DNA from: Allodiplogaster sudhausi
Taxonomy: Eukaryota > Nematoda > Chromadorea > Rhabditida > Diplogasteridae
Direction: 5' to 3'
NCBI GenBank assembly: GCA_945643635.1
Contig: CALZFC010000001.1
Location: 7,640,001-7,704,000, forward strand
DNA length: 64,000 bases
The position numbers and the translations under genes were made by a program. The notes below the pieces were generated by a model. It saw only the letters and a program-made list of their open reading frames with translations. It did not search any database and was not told the DNA's origin. Positions 9,052 through 18,716 of the stretch are shown piece by piece; the first letter of the stretch is position 1; the number at the start of each line of letters is the position of its first letter.

Positions 9052-10586
9052 CGTACGACAGTTTAAACAAGCTGGACGGCAACAAGTGGTTGAATGATGA
9101 AGTTGTGCACTGTGCAATACAAGCAATTTGTATCTTTCTAATTGATCCGGTTCAGTATGAAAGATACTGTAGAAATCCGGAAAGCATGCAAAAGTTGAGA
9201 ACGAACAACTTCAGCAATTATGAGATGATTATGTTTCCATTGGTCAATGATAACGACTTTATGCTAAGTGTCATAAACATGTCGTCGCCACGCTTTGTCA
9301 TGGTTTACGACTCGCTGAATAAACTTGACCGGAACGAATTATACAGAATTCAAAAGTGTATTCATCACTTAATAGGACTTCAAGTAATGGCCGCCCCGCC
9401 AGGTGATGATCAGATCACTCTACAAAGTGATGGTTGTAATTGTGGTCCAATTACAATTTTCCACGCTCTGCAAATTGTTAATGATCGGCCGGCAGTTGTG
9501 CCGAATTTTGATGCTGCTTCATTCAGAAAGCAGTTAAAGCACTATTTGCAGACATGCAAGTTGATTAAGATAATTGGAGGAATCGAAGATAATGTTACTC
9601 CTCATTCCACTCCTATATCTCGAAGATCGAACTCGCGTTCATCTATTGGCTCCATAACATCAATGAGAAGTGTGGCATCGTCCACGATGTCAGTTCGCTC
9701 AAATGAAAGCGACTATTCAAATGAGTCACTTGAAATGCTCAAAAAGTTTGGCTGGACACATCAGCCTCGAAGAAGTAAACCATGTGAGATCTCAGTATCA
9801 GCAATATCACTATATGCTGCTTATGCCGGAAGACATTTTGATAGCTCTATTATTGAAGCAATGTTAAAAGTCCTGGTTGCAGAGTCAAAGCAAAGCATTT
9901 GTGTGTATTCGCATTCCTTTGTTATGGATTGCCTTGCAAGGAGCGCAGCTCCTGAGAACAATTCTAAAATGAAGCAGACCATTATATTCGTTCCATTGAA
10001 GGACCAAAACGAATGGATCCTTGGAGTGATAGAGACAAAGCCTGACATTACAATTCTACTCTATGACAAAGAGCGTAGAGATACCGTCATGGCACAATTA
10101 TCTCAATTTGTGGAGAAAATATTTGGCAAACCAGTAGTAATGGACAAGAAGAGGACCAATCAAGTATGTAAATACTCTACTCCAGAAGAGCCTGCTTCTG
10201 CACTATTCTTTAATGCGGAACAGTACTTGTTCGAATTGGCAAAACAGAGAAAGAAGAGATTTGATGAGTTTAAATCTACAGTATATCGCGAAATAATCAC
10301 CAAGTTGTTGATTGACTCAAAGATCGTCAGAATATGTGCCCAAAGTGATACTGCTGCCGAGGAAGTTGTACAGATAATTCCGTTCAAGTGTGAGGATTTG
10401 AAGGATTGTGATATTTCTCTGCTGTCTGAAGAGCACGAGCAACTGAGTAATGCAATTATCAACAAGTTTTCTATCGCTCTGAATTCAAATAAACGATATA
10501 TTGTTCAAATAATTGATGCTTATGAAAGCGATGGAAGACTTGAAGGATTTAATGTAGGAAAAAGGCTTCTGAAACGGAAATTCTGA
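8994..10586 (+). CDS. Ulp1-like protein with two further domains
   Basis: Residues ~20-200 form an Ulp1-like unit with a WLNDEVV motif typical of the family's substrate-binding side, FVMVYDSLNK for the Asp, and QSDGCNCGPI with the catalytic Cys; the His position is not conserved. After a Ser-rich linker, residues ~265-420 repeat the fold again (NEWILGVIE, ILLYDKERR) without a recognisable Cys. The family is clear from motif order, but activity is doubtful. The frame overlaps the end of the previous one by 58 bases and ends 18 bases before the first methionine of the Rep remnant. Confidence 0.55.
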   Translation: MPYQAQFSTAKSDAPIAKMTYDSLNKLDGNKWLNDEVVHCAIQAICIFLIDPVQYERYCRNPESMQKLRTNNFSNYEMIMFPLVNDNDFMLSVINMSSPRFVMVYDSLNKLDRNELYRIQKCIHHLIGLQVMAAPPGDDQITLQSDGCNCGPITIFHALQIVNDRPAVVPNFDAASFRKQLKHYLQTCKLIKIIGGIEDNVTPHSTPISRRSNSRSSIGSITSMRSVASSTMSVRSNESDYSNESLEMLKKFGWTHQPRRSKPCEISVSAISLYAAYAGRHFDSSIIEAMLKVLVAESKQSICVYSHSFVMDCLARSAAPENNSKMKQTIIFVPLKDQNEWILGVIETKPDITILLYDKERRDTVMAQLSQFVEKIFGKPVVMDKKRTNQVCKYSTPEEPASALFFNAEQYLFELAKQRKKRFDEFKSTVYREIITKLLIDSKIVRICAQSDTAAEEVVQIIPFKCEDLKDCDISLLSEEHEQLSNAIINKFSIALNSNKRYIVQIIDAYESDGRLEGFNVGKRLLKRKF

Positions 10587-10603
10587 AACTCATCTCACCT
10601 AAT

Positions 10604-11554
10604 ATGACATGGCATGACATTGCCGATGATGTTTGCCGAATCTTTTGGCTCAAGGCAAATTAATTTTTGAAAGACGTCACTGAACGTGGTGTACTTGGAG
10701 AAGTTGTTGCCAACGTCTGGAACGTTGAATATCAACAGCGAGGAATGCCTCATATTCACTTGTTGATCTGGTTTAAGAAAGGTCACGTTGACACTCCAGA
10801 GATCATTGACCAGACAATCTGTGCTGAGATTCCGCCAGAACCGGCCCAGGACGACCCTTATTATGAGGAGAAAATGAGACATCGTGAACTCATTAAAAAG
10901 TGTATGATTCATGGTCCCTGTGAAGGTAAACTTGATATGACATGCCGTAAGAGGCGACCTAATGCATTCTTATGCGCGAAAAGTTACCCAAAAGGCTATC
11001 GCGATGAAACAGAAATGATTGAAAACGATTATCCGTTGTATAGACGGAGAGATAACGGAGCAAACATTGTCTACTCAAAAGGAAAGAATGTACGAGTTGC
11101 AACGAATCGACATGTTGTTCCACACAATCCATATCTCTTGATGAAGTATGGTTGTCACATTAATGTAGAGGCCTCTACGAGAATCTCTACATTCAAGTAC
11201 ATTTTCAAGTACATTTTCAAGGGTGTTGACCTTCTTGCCTTGGAAATTGATGACATGGAAGAAGATGAGCTGAATGCCAATGGCATTGTACTCAGAAATG
11301 AATACCAGAAAAAAGATGGAAAAGTCAGGCAATTGGTTGACCTTGACGAGACAAAAACTTTCCAGAATGCGAGAAGCATATCCTCAATTGAGGCTTCATA
11401 CTGCAGACTTGGCCTGCCAAGGCATGGTATATCTCATTGCGTTACAGCATTGTACATTCATCTGGAAGGCGAGCAACATATGGTTGTCAAAGCTGATGAT
11501 ACTGCTGCCCAGAGAGAACAAAGAGCTGAGAGAGCCATCTCCAGATTCATCTAA
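10604..11554 (+). pseudogene. Helitron Rep (HUH endonuclease) remnant
   Basis: The frame encodes the Rep part of a Helitron RepHel protein. It has WHDIADDVCRIF at the start, the two-histidine metal motif RGMPHIHLLIW, a cysteine/histidine-bearing middle (CMIHGPCEGKLD), the family signature HNPYLLMKYGCHINVE, and the tyrosine region FKYIFKYIFKGVD that nicks and joins DNA in rolling-circle transposition. A TAA at 10661-10663 interrupts the frame. The N-terminal part expected before residue 1 is missing, replaced by the protease frames. After SRFI the frame stops and the helicase core that should follow is absent. Catalytic motifs are intact but the protein is not. Confidence 0.8.
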
Positions 11555-11565
11555 GAACTCCGACA

Positions 11566-12114
11566 TTTTCTCACGGGCACTTCTATGTGGCCATCTCGAG
11601 AGTTAAAACTGAGGCACATCTCAAACTTTTGATACCAAAATAATTTATCACAGAAGATAAAGTGAACGGAAAGCATGCCGTTGTCAGAAATATTGTCTAT
11701 AGAGACCTTTTCAAGACAGTCAATTGTGAGATCACAAACATTCCTCCTGTACTGGCTGAGGAATCAGATGTTGACCCATTTGAGGGCTTGAATCTTGATG
11801 ACGATGAAGGGGCCGAGAATGACCCCGAAGAGCATGAAGAAGACATTGAGCAAGTCCAGGAGATTGATCAAGAACAGCTCGAAAAAGATCTTGATGATTT
11901 AACTTATCAGTTGCAGCAAGAGATTGCAGCAAATGGCAAAGTAGCCGAGAACACGATAACGGATGAGAATGCCGTTGTTAACGATGATGTACAGGCAATG
12001 CCAGAAATCGATGACGAAGTTCACTACTTTAGTGATGATGAAGAAGGCAACCTTGAGTATGTTGTATCCTCCGATGAGGAGGAGAATCTCCAAGAAGAGG
12101 AAGAAATGAACTGA
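11566..12114 (+). pseudogene. C-terminal tail of Helitron PIF1-type helicase
   Basis: Directly after the Rep remnant, one frame reads FSHGHFYVAISRVK, the last conserved helicase motif of PIF1-type enzymes, then a TAA at 11629-11631. In the same frame it then reads VVRNIVYRDLF, the usual C-terminal signature of Helitron helicases, and ends in a very acidic Asp/Glu-rich tail. Walker A/B and the other helicase motifs are all missing, so about 500 or more residues were deleted between 11554 and 11566. The family assignment rests on these two short signatures and their position. Confidence 0.65.
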
Positions 12115-12303
12115 AGAAAGACGACAGTCTAATTGCTCAGTGAGCAAGTACCTGTGAATATCTTGCGAGAAGCAAATGGCGGGTAAATAACAAGTATGCG
12201 CAAATTAAATGCGTTGTTTGAATATGAAATCTAATATCTTGCAAGATGCAAATGACAAGTAATTTGCTTTTTTGAATGAGAAATTAAATATTTTATAACA
12301 AAA

Positions 12304-12387
12304 TCCCGTCGCGAGATTAAAGGGGCGAAACGGGTTTACATATATGCATATTGCCAGGTTCTCGCCTGACGAGATCCCCGCCTGGCA
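12304..12387 (+). ncRNA. Hammerhead-like motif, downstream copy A
   Basis: Strand order matches the upstream array, with compensatory substitutions. Stem I is GCGAGA/TCTCGC instead of ATGAGA/TCTCAT, stem III is CCCG/CGGG, and the outer helix is GCCAGG/CCTGGC instead of AACAGG/CCTGTT. The core reads CTGACGA, so only the free seventh core base changed. Stem II is GGGGC against GATCCCC, which pairs with a small bulge or mismatch. Confidence 0.7.
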
Positions 12388-12448
12388 TAATTTTGATTTC
12401 AACAAAATTATAATGTTATAATAAAAACAATTATTTACCAGATTAACA

Positions 12449-12532
12449 TCCCGTCGCGAGATTAATGGGGCGAAACGGGTACATACGTACAAATTTAGCC
12501 AAGTTCTCGCCTGACGAGTTCCCCGCCTGGCA
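12449..12532 (+). ncRNA. Hammerhead-like motif, downstream copy B
   Basis: This second copy lies 145 bp after the first, in the same orientation. Stem I GCGAGA/TCTCGC, stem III CCCG/CGGG and core CTGACGA, GAAA and GTC are intact. Stem II is GTTCC against GGGGC, with two wobble pairs. The outer helix GCCAAG/CCTGGC has one mismatch. Confidence 0.65.
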
Positions 12533-12540
12533 TAATATTG

Positions 12541-12960
12541 ATTTCAATAAAATTATTCGAATTTAAAAGTTATACTTAAAAATTATCCACATTTATACTC
12601 TAAAATAGGGTCACCATTTGTTTATCATATTCTTATTTTCCTAATTGGATGCTGTTAAAGTTGGCCAAAACTATACCAAATAAAAAAATTTTCATACATA
12701 CAATTTTAATAACATCTCTCTGTATTAGAATATTCCTTTTCACACATATCCTTCTTTCCTTCCCGTCCCACATTAGCATTGCCACGTGTTCATGCTCATT
12801 CTTGTTTTCCTCGTATTATGTCAGCAGTTAGTTTCCCCTTGCTGCCTTTTCATGAGCGGTTGCTTTCGTTTCTGTTGGCCGATCGATCGTTGCTGAGATA
12901 AACGGGGAGCTCCGCGAATTTTTCTTTTCAAGTGCTTTATATCATCTGACATCCTGTATA
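12541..12960. other. AT-rich spacer, no gene seen
   Basis: Short open frames only; no repeat or gene signal. It separates the Helitron remnant from the duplicated block that follows. Confidence 0.5.
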
Positions 12961-13000
12961 TGTGCCTGTGTGTTTCTTAAGCTCTCTCTCTCTCTTTGTT

Positions 13001-13034
<34 letters not shown>

Positions 13035-13351
13035 TCTTTTCTCAGGGCTACGATGAAACCTTGCACCCTATAACTCCTTTTTTATCTCTGTCTCTCTCTT
13101 TCTCTCTCTCTCTATCCCTCGTTCTCTCTCTCTCCCTCGTTCTCTCTCTCGCGTTCTATATCATCGATTATGCGACCTATTGCGTGTACTCTAACCCATC
13201 TCAGCTGTTGCAGCACGCATACCTTGCAAATATAATTTTACCAGCTCAATCTTATCACAAAGAAATGTTATATTTATTTTTAGTTTTTAGATAGACGTTG
13301 GTGGTGGTGGGATTTGAGCCCACCACTATCATAATTAATTTCTGACTGCAG

Positions 13352-13416
13352 ATAAAACGGGCGATTGTGAAGACGACGAACGCTGCTGCTACTTCAAGAA
13401 CAAGACGCAAGTCAAG
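13352..13416 (+). CDS. Candidate cysteine-rich exon, copy 1
   Basis: A 65-bp segment lies between an acceptor (GACTGCAG) and a donor (AAG/GTTAGG). In one frame it reads DKTGDCEDDERCCYFKNK. The duplicate at 14429 differs in that frame mostly at third positions, which suggests past selection on this peptide. I did not find adjoining exons or a complete gene. Confidence 0.35.
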
Positions 13417-13451
13417 GTTAGGCAACAGAAAGAGAGGAAGAAAGAGAGCGA

Positions 13452-13493
<42 letters not shown>

Positions 13494-13906
13494 AAGAGAG
13501 AGAGAGAAAAAATAAAGAGAGAAACTTTACCGCCTCTCAAACTATTTCGTTCACTTTTAATTCTAGCACAATCCCTCTTCAATCTCTCTTTCTCTTCGTC
13601 TTCTCATCCACTATCCGGCAATTATTCTCTGGGCTGAGATAAAACCTCGCACCCAATCTCTCTGTTGCCGCCCTCTTTCAATATTTCTCTCTTCATAGCG
13701 CTCTCCACTACATTCGAATATCGTAGGCTTGTGCCGTGTTCTAAACTTAATAATGTTTGTAAAAATTCACACTTGCCTAGGTCTGTCATTAAATTAAATT
13801 TTTCGTGTTATCCAAAGGTTTTATTGTGAAAAATTTTTTTACGAATTAATTGAGAGAAAATGGAGAGTGGCATAATTATGAGACGGAGAGAGAGAGGAGG
13901 ATAGAA

Positions 13907-13948
<42 letters not shown>

Positions 13949-14157
13949 AACGTCACAGCAAGCAACGGCAGAGACCATGAGAATTTCTTGGTCTATTCTT
14001 TATTACTCTAAATGTCTTTCGCTCATGCGTTTTGCTTCGATCTCCCACTTACTCTCCATTTTTTCTCTCTCTCCCTCTCTCTCTCTCTCTTTTTTTTCTC
14101 ACGGCTACGATGAAACCTCGTACCCAATTACTCCATTTCCATATCTCTCTCTCTCCA

Positions 14158-14209
<52 letters not shown>

Positions 14210-14428
14210 TTCTCGCTTTCTATATCATCGATTGTGCGATCTTTTGCGTGTCCTCTAACCCACCTCTGCTGCTGCACCTGGGTTACCTTACACGTAAAAT
14301 TTACGTTTGCCAGCTCAATCTCATCACGAAGGAATGTTTTTATTATATATGTTTGATTTTTAGATGGATATTGGTGGTGGTGGGATTTAAGCCCACCACT
14401 AACTACCACCGTCAATTTCCGACTGCTG

Positions 14429-14493
14429 ATAAAACGGGATATTGCGAAGACGACGAACGTTGCTGCAACTTCAAGAGCAAGACGCAAGTAAAG
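14429..14493 (+). pseudogene. Candidate cysteine-rich exon, copy 2, acceptor lost
   Basis: Counterpart of the segment at 13352 (DKTGYCEDDERCCNFKSK). The acceptor AG is changed (GACTGCTG), while the donor GTTAGG is kept. It is probably not spliced as in copy 1, unless it is read through from upstream. Confidence 0.35.
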
Positions 14494-15505
14494 GTTAGGT
14501 TAGAGAAAGATAGAAAGAAAGAGAGAAAAGGAGAAGAGAGAGAGATAGATAGATAGAGAAAGAGAAAGAAAGAGAGAAAGTTTACCTCCTCTCAAACACT
14601 TTCGTTCAATTTCTATTTCTAACTCAAACCCTCTTCTGTACCTCTTTATCTTCGTATTCTCATCCACTATACGGCAATTTTTCACTGTGCTGAGATAAAA
14701 CATCGCACCCAATTTCTCTGTTGCAGCCCTCTTTCAATAAAAAGAAAACTTTTGTTGCAATATAATATCTGAATTTCGTTATTTGATTTATCAGTACTTT
14801 TCCTGACATGCATGCATTCCTCCCACTTACTTTTCATTTGTCTCAATCCGTTTTCTTTCTATCTTTACCTTTCTGCAGGTGAGCATCGAGTTGTATGCGA
14901 GTTACGTGTGGCTGTGAACTGCTACGCAAGAGAGCGTCAGGCTCTTGAAGTTTGTTCTACATTTTATTTATTTCTTTCATTTTAATTCCAATTTTCCTCT
15001 GGTCCTTCAGTACTTGCTTGGAAATCATCAAATAGTTGAGTGTTGGTGTGAAAAACTCGAGTAAAAAGTCTATTATTATGTCTTTGAAAAAAATATTGAG
15101 CAGAAAAAAAAACTACTGTTGAACAACATGAGGGTGTAAAAAAGGGAGCTTATTTTCTCCACTCCAACAAACAGCTGTTTGATATTTCACAAGATCCTTT
15201 AGCTAAATCACATCTTATTGATAATATTCTTTCTAAAAAAAAACCAGAAAATAAACTTAAAAAAACTAATAACTTTGTTTATCAATTCTGCGCTACATCA
15301 ACAAGTGTTAATTTTGAATTTAAATTCACAGTTTCCCAAACAGAAAGTACAGTAGGAACCAACTACTTATCATTGTCCTTTAATGTAATTTTTTTATTTT
15401 GGATCTCGTAGATTTAGTCTTCCCATGCTGATTTCATGAGATTTAAATTTAGGATTTGTTTTGAATATGAGAAAACCTTGTTTAATTCTACCATTTAAAA
15501 TAGTC

Positions 15506-17231
15506 ATGCCGCCGAAGCCAAATGTGAAGAAGAGCGATGCTGCTCCGGATCCCTTGTTTCATTTGAAAAATGACATCCGAAAGGAGCAGATGCGTCAAGG
15601 TTGCCGAGAAATGTTCCTGACTTTTGGGCCTGGTTAGTTCTTGATTCCGTTCTATTATGTTCAAATTTTGTGTATATAATATGCTACATTACTCGTACTT
15701 CTTGTAGATGGAACGCCGCCAGTTGTTTATGCAAAGAACACGCTTTTTCTTCTGCTGACGGAGAAAGCTGATAAGCTTAACGGAGTGTCTCCTCTACTTG
15801 CCCTCCCTGACATCTTCAGGGAGGGCAAGAGCCCGGGAAACGAGAATGCTGCGATTTTTCGTCTGAGATTCGTCAATGCCCACATCTTGGACATTGTCCA
15901 GAAAATCATTCTCACGTGAGACATAAATTATTCCGTTATATATCCTTTTCTTCTTGTGTTCTTAGCATTTGCGTTACAATTTATTTCCAGTGACTCCTGG
16001 TCGGAGAAGGTCATCAAGATCTCGCTCCCGTATCACCATACGGCTAACGGGCTGCTTCTTCAACATCTCCACCGAGAAGGGAAAGGATTTGGCAAGGCCA
16101 AATACCAGATGAAGTACTACAACCTAGGTATGTTTTCTATTTCTAAAAATCTAAAAAAAACACATGTTACAAGCTTTACACTATTTCCTGTATATATTCT
16201 GTTTGTCTTGCAGCTTTCTACTACGACCTTACGAAGGAAATGCAAGACGCAGTGACCGAGTCGAACTTGTCTGAAGAAGATACGGCTGAACGGAAGCCCT
16301 CTTCCCTCTTTCTCCAGGACTTTGTTATGGCCGAGAATTTGCGATACACTCATTTCTCTTTCATTTTGTGTCAAACAATCCGGATGGCAGGGTTATCATG
16401 CCAAATTGGTAAATTTTTAACTATATTTTTATAAGTTAACTGGTCGTAAGTCCTTTGTAGTTTTGCGGGAGAAGGGGCTCCTGAAAGAAGAGCAAAACGA
16501 GCGGAAGAAATTCAAGTTGGACGGTAATTATTTCTCTTTATATGTCCGCTCGATCTAACATATTAGATGTTGTAACTTAATCCCACTTATCACAACAACA
16601 TGTGGCTTAAATTATGGTCCGTGGAGGGTTTCAGTGTCGTGAAAACGCATGTTTTACCCTAAGAAATACAATGATCCATATTAAATTTCTTTTTGATTTC
16701 CCTGATATCGTAAAGTTTATCATTAGCACTTTAAAGTTTCGATATAACACCGATATATCATTTACTTTATATTCCGCATTTTCATTATCCATATCTTTTA
16801 GATGAGGATGAGAAGGAAGAAGCGGCTGAGAAGAAGAAGAGAGACGAAGAAAAGAAACGAAAAGAACAAGACAGGAAGAGAGAGGAAGAGGGGACGAAGA
16901 ATGATAATGGTAATACTTACATATTTTTATTTATTTTTTTCCATCGTTTTACAGCTCGAAATCAGGAAACAAAATGTACATTATACTAACACGTTCATGT
17001 ATTGCTTAAGAAAAACTGTTCGGAAAATCAAATGTTTCTTTTTGGTTTTAGTTGTAGTTCTTTTCAATTGAAGGGTTTCCACTGGAAGAGCTGGACGAGC
17101 TGTCTGATGCCGAGCTGCAGACTGTGCACAGCGATGCATTCCAGAAGTTCTACTATGACAGAGGAGACAAGGCGAAGTCACGATCATTGAAGCGCATGGT
17201 CATGACCTTCCACTGCGCGAAGAGAGACTAA
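15506..17231 (+). CDS. Unrecognised 331-residue protein, seven exons
   Basis: Exons 15506-15632, 15708-15915, 15991-16127, 16214-16408, 16461-16523, 16802-16909 and 17074-17231 join with consistent phases into 332 codons including TAA. Donors are GT. Acceptors are CAG or TAG except the last (TTGAAG). The protein starts MPPKPNVKKSDAAPDPLF and has a mixed alpha/beta-looking body with FRLRFVNAHILDIVQKI and YYDLTKEMQDAV. Exon 6 encodes a highly charged Lys/Glu/Arg-rich stretch likely to be helical or disordered. No signal peptide or membrane segment is visible. I do not recognise a family. Exon consistency supports a real gene, and AATAAA follows at 17288. Confidence 0.7.
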
Positions 17232-17287
17232 AGGGCCTCATTGAATCTCCGTCCCCCTCTCTTCCCTCTTTTGATGCTGTGAATGAT

Positions 17288-17293
17288 GAATAA
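17288..17293 (+). terminator. Polyadenylation signal AATAAA
   Basis: AATAAA lies 57 bases after the stop of the seven-exon gene, the usual position for its 3' end. Another AATAAA occurs at 17351. Confidence 0.6.
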
Positions 17294-18246
17294 AAACTGC
17301 ATTCCTTTGTTGACCTTTTTTGTTTCCTTTGTTGACCAATTTAAATTTTGAATAAACCTGAATTAAAAGTTGTTGGCTTAAAGAGAACGAGCGATGTTCT
17401 AAGCTTCCAAATATCTTACAGAACTTTACTCGAAAAAAATGCCTCAAAGGTACAATTTAAATTAGTTACAGTTATTCATATGTTGAATTCACGATTTTTA
17501 TTACAAGTATACCACAAAAACGAATATTTTGATGAACATTACTCGGTTTAAAAGTGTTTTATCTTTGCAACAAGCAGAAAGCTTTTAAACACGGTTCGGT
17601 TAAAAAACACTTCTGTGAGCGTCTCACGTTCCCATAGTTTTTTCCTTTAATTCTGAAAGTAACTTTTTTATCTCTCACTAATATTCTTGTAGCAGTATGA
17701 GTTCTAGATTACTGTGGCTTTTTTTTTTGCTCTCATTCATAACTAATCTCTTTTTCTCCCTCTAATATACTTGTTACAGCAAGGATGGCTCTCGTGGAGT
17801 GGCCGCCGAGTCTGGCGAGGAAGGACAGGAAATCGAAAAAACAGGTATACTCAAATATATTTCCATGTTTAATTTATTTGCGAAGGATGACTCTATTTTT
17901 TCGGAATTAGGGCGTTTAAAATAATAGTAGCACATCGTGAAGCCCATATGGCGTGAGCCAGCTGGGATAGTATATATGGACAACGAAAATTCGTACTAAT
18001 ATATCTCTTATTTGCTTCGATCATAAAACTGATCTTTTTTCACCTTTTCCATAATCTCCCTTCCAATTATCCTTGGGAGGAAAATAGGGTTATTTATCTT
18101 CATTCCACTCGATTTTTTAGAAATGGTTTCGCGTTTTTCTTTTCTACAAGCATACTGTTCATTTTCGATACGGTAGTCTGAGGAAGCTAATCACAGTCAT
18201 CTTCTTATGTTGTTGATGTACTGCTTCCTCCTCTCTATCCGTATCG
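17294..18246 (+). other. Intergenic or intronic DNA with one candidate exon (17780-17844)
   Basis: Mostly AT-rich sequence. One 65-bp stretch is framed by TTGTTACAG and ACAG/GTATAC and reads either KDGSRGVAAESGEEGQEI or MALVEWPPSLARKDRKSK depending on frame. It could be an exon of a gene now interrupted by the LTR element inserted at 18247. There is no further support. Confidence 0.3.
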
Positions 18247-18482
18247 TGTAAGAAGCCAGGCCGCCTAAAGCCTGACTCCTCATCTAGATATATCAATGTG
18301 TAATTACCGACCTGATAATATGCCTCCTGGCTTGCGGTCGGTGCTCGAACCAGCCGCGTTGCAGTCGTGCAGAGCCCCTCTCTGGCGCGCCCTCTCCCGA
18401 GGGGGCGGAGCGTAGAGAGGGAGAGAGTGTGTGCGGCCGTTAGGCGGCCGAGAGAGTGTATGTGGGTGCGCGGGTTTCAACA
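18247..18482 (-). repeat. LTR (3' LTR in element orientation)
   Basis: 236 bp, TGTAAGAAGCC...GGTTTCAACA on the + strand. It is identical by eye to 27613-27848 and is flanked on the outside by ATCG. Confidence 0.95.
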
Positions 18483-18495
18483 TGCCCCCTTTCGG
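18483..18495 (-). other. Polypurine tract
   Basis: In element sense, CCGAAAGGGGGCA abuts the TG of the 3' LTR, the expected place of the plus-strand primer. Confidence 0.7.
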
Positions 18496-18716
18496 AAGCT
18501 TGTCGATCCCCTGGTCGACGGTCGAAACGACGCGACTTTGCGTTTCGGTAACTCCGTGACTGATGTTGTGGTAAAATATGCGGTTATGGTGTGGGGAGTA
18601 TATGCATATGTACATGAGAGACCGGCCGAGCAGTTTGGATGGTGTTAGGTTTTTTTTTTTTTTTCTTTTTTTTTTTTCTTTTTTTTTTTCTGCTCAGCTC
18701 GGCTCTTTCGTCTGCC

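Larger units (their letters stand above)
3691..12540 (+). mobile_element. Decayed Helitron/Helentron-like element
   Basis: The element is identified by a Rep segment with the HUH motif RGMPHIHLLIW and the tyrosine motif KYIFKYIFKG, followed by the last segment of a PIF1-type helicase (FYVAISRVK, then NIVYRDLF). Ulp1-like protease genes are known passengers of Helitron-family elements. Same-orientation arrays of one RNA-like motif occur at both ends (3817-4807 and 12304-12532). I could not find certain TC/CTRR termini, so the boundaries are approximate. In-frame stops, frame changes and a lost helicase core show that the copy is not autonomous. Confidence 0.7.
12961..14770 (+). repeat. Diverged direct duplication of about 1.05 kb
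   Basis: Two copies, about 12980-13700 and 14030-14760, share the same order of features: a (CT)n tract, GGCTACGATGAAACC, a second (CT)n tract, a palindromic GGTGGGATTTGAGCCCACC-type element that looks like a tRNA T-arm, a 65-bp exon-like segment, a GA-rich run and a CTGAGATAAAAC motif near the end. The copies differ at many positions, so the duplication is old. Confidence 0.75.

Noticed and set aside
6460..12114. Host multi-exon gene instead of a Helitron for the protease frames
   Set aside because: No canonical introns join the frames, the gaps are a few bases to about 100 bases, and the Rep and helicase remnants follow directly in the same orientation.
13367..13642. Basic, Arg/Glu-rich frame after the first duplicated exon
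   Set aside because: Composed largely of a (GA)n run and in a different frame from the one showing silent substitutions.
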